DNA of 64,000 bases from Rubrivivax sp. (GTDB lineage Bacteria; Pseudomonadota; Gammaproteobacteria; Burkholderiales; Burkholderiaceae_C). The notes beneath the pieces are model-generated. The model was not told the DNA's origin. It made no database searches and worked only from the letters and a program-made list of their open reading frames with translations. Position numbers and translations under genes: made by a program. Every line of letters begins with the position of its first letter. The first letter of the stretch is position 1. The stretch is taken from the NCBI GenBank assembly GCA_020248945.1, contig JADCGQ010000005.1, forward strand, positions 94,482-158,481, read 5' to 3'. Of the stretch, positions 61,540 to 64,000 are shown piece by piece.

Positions 61540-61830
61540 ATGCCCCCGCCCCGTGGTAAAGGTCGTTTTTCCAAGGACAAGCGTCCCAAGCGCAACAGCC
61601 AGAGCCTGTTGTTCCGTCGCAAGCGCTTCTGCCGCTTCACCGTCGCCAACGTCGAGTACATCGACTACAAGGAAATCGACGTGCTGCGCGATTTCATCGG
61701 CGAAAACGGCAAGATCACGCCCGCGCGCCTGACCGGCACGCGCGCCTACTACCAGCGCCAGCTCACCGTCGCGATCAAGCGCGCGCGTTTCCTCGCGCTG
61801 CTGCCGTATTCCGACCAGCACAAGGTCTGA
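61540..61830 (+). CDS. rpsR: 30S ribosomal protein S18
   Basis: [67 protein letters not shown]. Confidence 0.98.
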   Translation: MPPPRGKGRFSKDKRPKRNSQSLLFRRKRFCRFTVANVEYIDYKEIDVLRDFIGENGKITPARLTGTRAYYQRQLTVAIKRARFLALLPYSDQHKV

Positions 61831-61842
61831 CGGAGAAGCACC

Positions 61843-62295
61843 ATGCAAATCATTCTTCTCGACAAGGTCGCCAAGCTCGGCAACCTCGGTGACGTCGTCA
61901 AGGTCAAGCAGGGCTACGCCCGCAACTTCCTGATCCCGCAGAAGCTGGCGCGCCGCGCCACCGAAGCGGCTATCGCCGAGTTCGAAGCCCGCCGTGCCGA
62001 CCTGGAAAAGGCCGCGCAAGCCAAGCTCGACGCTGCACAGGCGCTGGGCGAAAAGCTCGCCGGCAAGACGGTGCGCATCGCCCAGAAGGCCGGCGTCGAC
62101 GGCCGCCTGTTCGGCAGCGTCACCAACCAGGACATCGCCGAAGCCCTCGGCAAGATGGGCGTGGCGGTGGTGAAGTCGCAGGTGCGCCTGCCCGTGGGCC
62201 CGCTCAAGACCGTGGGCGAGCACACCGTCTCGGTGGCGCCGCACGGCGACGTCGTGGTCGACGTGACCGTGGTGGTGGTGCCGCAGGTCGACTGA
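61843..62295 (+). CDS. rplI: 50S ribosomal protein L9
   Basis: [36 protein letters not shown]. Confidence 0.98.
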   Translation: MQIILLDKVAKLGNLGDVVKVKQGYARNFLIPQKLARRATEAAIAEFEARRADLEKAAQAKLDAAQALGEKLAGKTVRIAQKAGVDGRLFGSVTNQDIAEALGKMGVAVVKSQVRLPVGPLKTVGEHTVSVAPHGDVVVDVTVVVVPQVD

Positions 62296-62313
62296 CGCTA
62301 TCCTGCAGCCCTG

Positions 62314-62340
62314 ACAAAGGCCGGCTCTGCCGGCCTTTGT
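62314..62340 (+). terminator. terminator-like hairpin between rplI and dnaB
   Basis: ACAAAGGCCGG-CTCTG-CCGGCCTTTGT perfect 11-bp stem, weak T tract. Confidence 0.75.
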
Positions 62341-62424
62341 CGTTGGTGCGCCTGCCTTATGCACAGGACACCCACATGTCCTGCAGCCGATGTCCACAGC
62401 CTTGTCCTCCGCCCGGCCCCGATC

Positions 62425-63837
62425 ATGGAACTGTTGACCACCGCCCGAGACCCCGGCGCCGCCCGCGACGAAGAGGTCGAGCGCCTGCGCGTGCCGCCGC
62501 ACAGCACCGAGGCCGAGCAGAGCGTGCTCGGCGGCCTGCTGCTCGACAACCTGGCGTTCGACCGCGCCGCCGAGCTGCTGGCCGACAGCGACTTCTACCG
62601 CCACGAGCACCGGCTGATCTTCGGCGCCATCCGCGGCCTCATCCAGGCCGGCAAGCCGGCCGACGTGGTGACGGTGTTCGAGCACCTGCAAAGCCAGGGC
62701 AAGGCCGACGACGCCGGCAAGCTGAAGTACCTGAACGACCTGGCGCAGAGCGTGCCGAGCGCGGCCAACATGCGCCGCTATGCCGAGATCGTTCGCGAGC
62801 GCGCCATCCTGCGCAAGCTGATCGCCGCCAGCGACGAGATCGCCACCACGGCCTTCAACCGCGAGGGCCGCCAGGTCAGCCAGATTCTCGACGAGGCCGA
62901 GAGCAAGATCCTCAAGATCGGCGAAGAAGGCAACCGCCAGCAGCAGGGCCCGCAGCCGATGAGCGGCCTGGTGGTGGCGTTGATGGACCGGGTGAACGAG
63001 CTGTCCGAGAGCCAGGGCGGCGACGTGACTGGCGTGCGCACCGGCTACTACGACCTCGACAGCATGACCGCCGGCCTGCAGAAGGGTGACCTCGTCGTGC
63101 TGGCCGCACGCCCCTCGATGGGCAAGACGGCGTTTGCGCTGAACATCGCCGAGCACGTGTGCATCAAGGAAGAGCTGCCGGTGCTGGTGTTCTCGATGGA
63201 AATGGGCGCCGCGCAACTGGCACTGCGCCTCGTGGGCAGCCTCGGCCGCATCAACCAGCAGAACCTGCGCACCGGCCGCCTGGCCGACGACGAATGGGGC
63301 CGCCTGGCCGATGCGGTGGAAAAGCTCGGCCGCGTCTCGATGTTCATCGACGAGACCTCGGCCCTGAGCGTGGCCGAGCTGCGCGCGCGCGCCCGGCGCA
63401 TGGCGCGGCAGTTCGGCGGCACGCTGGGGCTGATCGTCGTCGACTACCTGCAGCTGATGAGCGGCTCGGGTGGCAACGAGGAAAACCGCGCCACCGAGCT
63501 GGGCGAGATCTCGCGCGGCTTGAAGGCCCTGGCCAAGGAGCTGCAGTGCCCGCTGATTGCCCTCTCGCAGCTCAACCGCAGCGTCGAGAGCCGCACCGAC
63601 AAGCGGCCGATGATGAGCGACCTGCGCGAGTCGGGCGCCATCGAGCAGGACGCCGACATCATCATGTTCATCTACCGCGACGAGTACTACACCAAGGAGG
63701 CCTGCAAGGAGCCCGGTGTCGCGGAGATCATCATTGCCAAGCAGCGCAACGGGCCTGTGGGCACGGTGAAGCTGACCTTCCTGAAGCCGCTGACGAAGTT
63801 CGATAACCTGGCCCCGGGCGCGTCGTCCGAGTACTGA
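62425..63837 (+). CDS. dnaB: replicative DNA helicase DnaB
   Basis: VPPHSTEAEQSVLGGLLLDN, LAARPSMGKTAFALNIAEH, VDYLQLMSG, SDLRESGAIEQDADIIMFIYRDEYY. Confidence 0.97.
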   Translation: MELLTTARDPGAARDEEVERLRVPPHSTEAEQSVLGGLLLDNLAFDRAAELLADSDFYRHEHRLIFGAIRGLIQAGKPADVVTVFEHLQSQGKADDAGKLKYLNDLAQSVPSAANMRRYAEIVRERAILRKLIAASDEIATTAFNREGRQVSQILDEAESKILKIGEEGNRQQQGPQPMSGLVVALMDRVNELSESQGGDVTGVRTGYYDLDSMTAGLQKGDLVVLAARPSMGKTAFALNIAEHVCIKEELPVLVFSMEMGAAQLALRLVGSLGRINQQNLRTGRLADDEWGRLADAVEKLGRVSMFIDETSALSVAELRARARRMARQFGGTLGLIVVDYLQLMSGSGGNEENRATELGEISRGLKALAKELQCPLIALSQLNRSVESRTDKRPMMSDLRESGAIEQDADIIMFIYRDEYYTKEACKEPGVAEIIIAKQRNGPVGTVKLTFLKPLTKFDNLAPGASSEY

Positions 63838-63864
63838 CGCGGGCGGCGCAAGTTGATCGCCTAG

Positions 63865-64000
63865 CCCGGATATTTCACCAGCAGCAGGTCGGCGGCCTCG
63901 TGCCGAAGCGCGTTTTCATAGGTATCTGACGCCAATGAAAACCGAGGACCGCCGATGCCAAAGTGTACCGATGAGGCTGTCGAGTTTGGACGTGTCGGGC
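63865..64000 (+). mobile_element. probable left end of an IS1380-family-like insertion sequence (truncated by window)
   Basis: CCCGGATATTTCACCAGCAG terminal-repeat-like sequence about 90 bp before an ORF beginning MPKCTDEAVEFGRVG; composition change directly after dnaB. Confidence 0.5.
63955..64000 (+). CDS. transposase N-terminus (IS1380-like), partial
   Basis: MPKCTDEAVEFGRVG..., runs off window; resembles IS1380 transposase N-termini (from memory). Confidence 0.45.
   Translation, partial: MPKCTDEAVEFGRVG

Overview
GC-rich chromosomal window, probably a Burkholderiales/betaproteobacterium (Rubrivivax/Leptothrix-like by gene order and protein sequence; this is inference). It is almost wholly core genome: sucB(partial)-lpdA-GGDEF-zapE; a PP2C phosphatase; a DinG-type helicase; bamD/rluD; scpB-rluB; ndk-rlmN-pilW-rodZ-like-ispG-hisS-yfgM-bamB-der-hfq-hflX-hflK-hflC-hisZ-purA-phosphoribosyltransferase; a tRNA-Leu(CAG) divergent from rnr; nnr and dadA; the rpsB-tsf-pyrH-frr-uppS-cdsA-dxr-rseP-bamA-skp-lpxD-fabZ-lpxA-lpxB-rnhB-rRNA methyltransferase envelope/translation cluster; divergent ppsR/ppsA; a DUF4212/symporter/CBS-DUF294/exonuclease module; rpsF-priB-rpsR-rplI-dnaB. 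The right edge looks like the start of an IS1380-like insertion sequence. I saw no CRISPR array, prophage or defence island. The items most worth a second look are the symporter signalling module (EF-hand-like loop, cytosolic insert, degenerate cNMP-like domain with an intact nucleotidyltransferase motif, possible sigma54 promoter), a REP-type inverted doublet against the hisS start, the tRNA-Leu/rnr overlapping divergent region, the repeat-bearing RluB tail, a probable CTG start for the DinG helicase, and r-protein leader/attenuator candidates.
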